64,000 nt of DNA, taken from the NCBI GenBank assembly GCA_905220665.1, contig CAJNAR010000183.1, positions 87,605 through 151,604 on the forward strand. Reading direction: 5' to 3'. The position numbers and the translations under genes are program-made. The stretch comes from Albugo candida. Lineage: Eukaryota > Oomycota > Peronosporomycetes > Albuginales > Albuginaceae. Below, one piece after another: positions 61,120 to 64,000 of this stretch. Below the pieces are notes generated by a model, which was given only the letters and a program-made list of their open reading frames with translations, made no database searches and was not told the origin of the DNA. Position 1 is the stretch's first letter, and each line of letters opens with the position of its first letter.

Positions 61120-61428
61120 TCATTCCTTCACTAATACGATATGATCTATTTGCAACCCACGAAAGTCTGGAACCTGAATCTGTAGCCGAATGAATTCTTT
61201 CACATGTTCCTCGACCTTCTTCCTCATACTATCTGTGATTTTAGACTTCTTGAGTCGCTCGTCAGGAAGTCCAACTTTTCGTCCCACTTCAGTAGCATTC
61301 ATTTCAGGAATAGGAGTTGTGACCGTCATTTTCGGTAGCTTCGTTGCGTTTTTCCATGGTGCGAGTGCTTTGTCATCTCGCCTATCCGATTCAGTACAGT
61401 GTTTGTATCGGATTGGATACTTGACTAC
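61120..61428 (-). pseudogene. Unassigned coding-like ORF, about 102 codons
   Basis: Open between a TAG near 61,430 and the stop at 61,120, with ATG at 61,327-61,329 (69 aa). The sequence is clearly protein-like: KALAPWKNATKLPKMTVTTP, IPEMNATEVGRKVGLPDERL and KKVEEHVKEFIRLQIQVPDF. No signal peptide, cysteines or domain that I recognise. It is likely the 3' exon or the remains of a gene, judging by the decay around it. Confidence 0.3.
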
Positions 61429-61522
61429 CTAGTGAATGATTTTATAGCATGGCTGTATAGAACGTAACAGAGCTTGTGTGTGTTAATACCGCGTTGCCCT
61501 TTGTACAAAACTGAAATTGTGT

Positions 61523-61732
61523 ATGTGTGTCAAGAATGCAGTGCCGTCTTTAACAGGAAGGAACTTGCGGTCTATGCTCAGTAATGATGGAAGAACGGAA
61601 TTCAGCAGCAAAAACTACAACCAAGTTTATCCGTACCTAAAGTCGCGGTATGACCCGTACTTTGACTTGAAAACAAAAGTCGCACATACGAGAAGTCATC
61701 TGAAGAAAATGAATGTGATGCTGGGACTCTGA
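61523..61732 (+). other. Hypothetical 69-aa ORF
   Basis: ATG at 61,523 gives MCVKNAVPSLTGRNLRSML, ending KKMNVMLGL. It is basic, has no signal peptide, and may be chance. Confidence 0.15.
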
Positions 61733-62168
61733 TCGACTTTGGTTCAGAGATAGTCCAGAAATGTCTAGTTATATCATAATGTCAAATGTAGTAGCATGAA
61801 AGCTCTTCGCATCGGCAATGCCACGCTATATCGCAGTAATCTCATTGTAGAGTAAGCGTCATATAGCATGGACGGAATTAATAAGCGCTAAAGCGTACGA
61901 GTGATCATCTTTTCATGCGTACTCCTTTCCATCCATTTAGACGATGACTCCTTTGACCATTTCTGCATTTCTCATGTACTACATGGAGGCAAGGAAATAG
62001 CGGTGTTGGGGTATAGAATAGCGTTGGATTTGAAGTCACATCCATCTACAAGCTTACCAAAGCGGGTATTAGCCAATTGGCTTCCTCCGATTGCACGCTG
62101 AGACCTACAGTCTTGAATAGAAAACACTACGATCAACACTACATGATATGAAAACCTTTTGCGTTTTT

Positions 62169-63175
62169 TTACTCAACGTACTTCCCAATATGTCTCAACC
62201 ATTTCTCTGATAATCTGGCCGCATAAAAAGGATAGTCGACACCTTTTTCATGCAAAGGGTCGACGAAACGGTATGCAATCAGATCTTCTTTTATATCCAT
62301 GATTACGGAAAGCTGTCTCAGTATTGACGTACCCAGCGTAATTGTCTCACTTGACGTGTCTTCAACGATATCGATAGTACAAATCCCATTCTCACCCTCG
62401 ACGATATAAGTTTCAGATAAAATCATGAAAATTAATGTGTGCGAGTGTATTGTAGCAAATGTAAGTTTATCGTCAGCATAGCCACGGAGATCGAATATAT
62501 CTTGGCATCCAATTTCGTAATGACCATTGTTGTATATGAAACCGATATCTTCGAGATAGTTGCAGAATCTTTCATAGGCGTCTATTGGCAATGTAATTGG
62601 ACCAATACTGGGGTTGAAAGCGATAGGTTTCTGAATTTAAAAATCATGACCTGCAGGAATGATCGTGGACGATTCTTGAAGGGTCTTCTCAGAGATGAAT
62701 TGTTCCAAAGACGTGTATTGGTCGAGGTAAATGCGTTAGTCGTTTTTAGTACATAATCGAAAGATACCTTTCATATGTTTAACCAAATAAAGAGGATCCA
62801 TAGGTTTTGTCTCTGGAGTAAAGTGCACTATATTTTCCACGTAGAGCTTATCTAGATTCTTCCAATCAACGTTCCATGAGAAATGTTCAATATTCCTTTT
62901 CTTCCTTTCAGATACAACCGGAAATATTTCGCAGTTTTTCTTCAACATTGATGTCAACGATGACGTCATAGTCCGAATGATCCTTTTTCGGGTGGTCTAC
63001 TCGCCCGTCCAAAATTTTTACCGGAGGAATGATTCTTATTTCCACGCCTTTCTTTAGTCGTTAAGCCAGCCTCATTCCACATATCGATCAGTTTCAGGTA
63101 TCGTGCGTGTTCTCCAGGCGCTGGGAATACTGCGACAACAGCAAGAATGAAAGAGCTCAAACTTCGGACCATCAT
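62169..63175 (-). pseudogene. Secreted aspartic protease-like gene, inactivated
   Basis: ATG at 63,173-63,175 (a second at 63,170) starts a signal peptide (MMVRSLSSFILAVVAVFPAP). This frame ends at a stop near 62,966, and the next segment (62,969-62,736; KNLDKLYVENIVHFTPETKP) is in another frame. After TAA at 62,736 and another TAA at 62,637-62,639 the same frame gives the C-terminal lobe of a pepsin-type protease: IAFNPSIGPITLPIDAYERF, YEIGCQDIFDLRGY, LIFMILSETYIVEGENGICT, and TITLGTSILRQLSVIMDIKE. Where active enzymes have the second catalytic D(T/S)G, this has Asn-Pro-Ser (62,607-62,615). No first DTG is visible either. Thus it is a dead copy, or a decayed non-catalytic homologue. It is the last gene before the telomere. 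Confidence 0.6.
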
Positions 63176-63460
63176 TCTTTCTTGCTTATTGAAAAGTGAT
63201 GATGGTAGCTGTAAGCAATCTAGTGCGAGGTAGGCTTAATAGTAAAATATTCAGGAAGGAAAGAGAATGTAATCAGTTTGAACGTACCATAAAGAGTGCA
63301 ACGATCACTCCCTCATTCAGACCAATGCCATGGTTACGAAACAAATAATTCAACGAGAGATTCTGATTATGTCGGAAATGTTTTTCTTACATCATGGATT
63401 GCGTCTGATGTGAGCCAAAATGACCAGCAAGCAAACTCCCATCTATACAAGCATGTCATC
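63176..63460. other. Spacer between last gene and telomere-associated repeats
   Basis: About 285 bp without ORFs; it would hold the upstream region of the minus-strand protease-like gene. No motif stands out. Confidence 0.4.
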
Positions 63461-63481
63461 GTTTAGTGTTTAGTTTTTAGG

Positions 63482-63538
63482 GTGTAGTGTGTAGTGTGTA
63501 GTGTGTAGTGTGTAGTGTGTAGTGTGTAGTGTGTAGGG
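63482..63538 (+). repeat. Variant telomere-like 7-mer array (GTGTAGT)
   Basis: Seven tandem GTGTAGT units followed by GTGTAGGG. It is preceded at 63,457-63,481 by single degenerate TTTAG-type units. Confidence 0.9.
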
Positions 63539-63748
63539 TTTAGTGTGTAGGGTTTAGTGTGTAGGGTTTAGTGTGTAGGGTTTAGTGTGTAGGGTTTAGT
63601 GTGTAGGGTTTAGTGTGTAGGGTTTAGTGTGTAGGGTTTAGTGTGTAGGGTTTAGTGTGTAGGGTTTAGTGTGTAGGGTTTAGTGTGTAGGGTTTAGTGT
63701 GTAGGGTTTAGTGTGTAGGGTTTAGTGTGTAGGGTTTAGTGTGTAGGG
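63539..63748 (+). repeat. 14-bp composite telomere repeat, 15 copies
   Basis: TTTAGTGTGTAGGG repeated 15 times with no mismatch that I could see. Each unit alternates a TTTAGTG-like 7-mer with a TGTAGGG-like 7-mer, so it derives from two variant telomere units amplified as a pair. Confidence 0.95.
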
Positions 63749-63753
63749 TTTAG

Positions 63754-64000
63754 TTTAGGGTTTAGGGTTTAGGGTTTAGGGTTTAGGGTTTAGGGTTTAG
63801 GGTTTAGGGTTTAGGGTTTAGGGTTTAGGGTTTAGGGTTTAGGGTTTAGGGTTTAGGGTTTAGGGTTTAGGGTTTAGGGTTTAGGGTTTAGGGTTTAGGG
63901 TTTAGGGTTTAGGGTTTAGGGTTTAGGGTTTAGGGTTTAGGGTTTAGGGTTTAGGGTTTAGGGTTTAGGGTTTAGGGTTTAGGGTTTAGGGTTTAGGGTT
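63754..64000 (+). repeat. Telomere, (TTTAGGG)n
   Basis: 247 bp of uninterrupted TTTAGGG, 35 units plus two bases, running off the window. The G-rich strand points outward, as at a true right-hand chromosome end. A partial TTTAG (63,749-63,753) joins it to the 14-mer array. Confidence 0.98.

Noticed and set aside
63482..64000. Regular short repeats resembling a CRISPR-like array
   Set aside because: There are no spacers; the units are head-to-tail telomeric 7-mers and 14-mers ending in TTTAGGG.

Overview
This is a chromosome end from a eukaryote. The last ~250 bases are an unbroken TTTAGGG array in telomere orientation (G-rich strand running 5'->3' out of the right edge), preceded by two blocks of variant telomere repeats. 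TTTAGGG is the plant-type telomere repeat and is also used by oomycetes. The other content points to an oomycete, and an Albugo-like white-rust pathogen is my best guess: short secreted cysteine proteins with a CX2C-plus-Gly block like the 'CCG' class described in Albugo, short or absent introns, and fungal/oomycete-type DDE transposons. The genus is inferred, not proven.

Layout, left to right. 1-9.2 kb: a decayed DDE transposase (minus, ~1.6-3.7 kb) and a decayed plus-strand coding region (~7.0-9.1 kb). 9.2-14.05 kb: no recognisable gene. 14,066-16,764: a complete Mutator-like element (MULE) with 125-bp terminal inverted repeats that look identical, a ~10-bp target duplication and a nearly intact transposase. 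18,735-25,529: an old non-LTR retrotransposon (LINE), plus strand, full length but full of frameshifts. 25.5-30 kb: small unassigned ORFs. 30,103-30,768: the best intact gene of the window, a 221-aa secreted six-cysteine protein. 34.4-37.7 kb: adjacent relics of two housekeeping-type genes, an APC5-like subunit and an ELO-type fatty-acid elongase. 39.3-41.8 kb: a cluster of three broken CCG-like secreted protein genes. 42.5-43.7 kb: a broken gene ending in a C2H2 zinc finger. 47,909-55,003: a younger copy of the same LINE on the minus strand, flanked by a 16-bp target duplication and inserted into the A-box of a tRNA-like SINE. 55.4-58 kb: a cysteine-rich protein and another small secreted protein. 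59.6-63.2 kb: two decayed pepsin-type aspartic proteases, one with its second catalytic Asp motif lost. 63.5-64.0 kb: variant and canonical telomere repeats.

Taken together the window reads as a subtelomeric graveyard: two LINE copies, a recent MULE, an old DDE element, decayed duplicates of ordinary genes, and decayed secreted-protein genes, with perhaps one to three intact secreted-protein genes left. Nearly every recognisable coding stretch breaks into two or three frames, so most gene calls are pseudogenes. I found no coherent new multi-gene system. The most informative signals are the precisely bounded transposable elements, the secreted-protein cluster and the graded telomere boundary. 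Family names were given by eye from motifs, without database searches.
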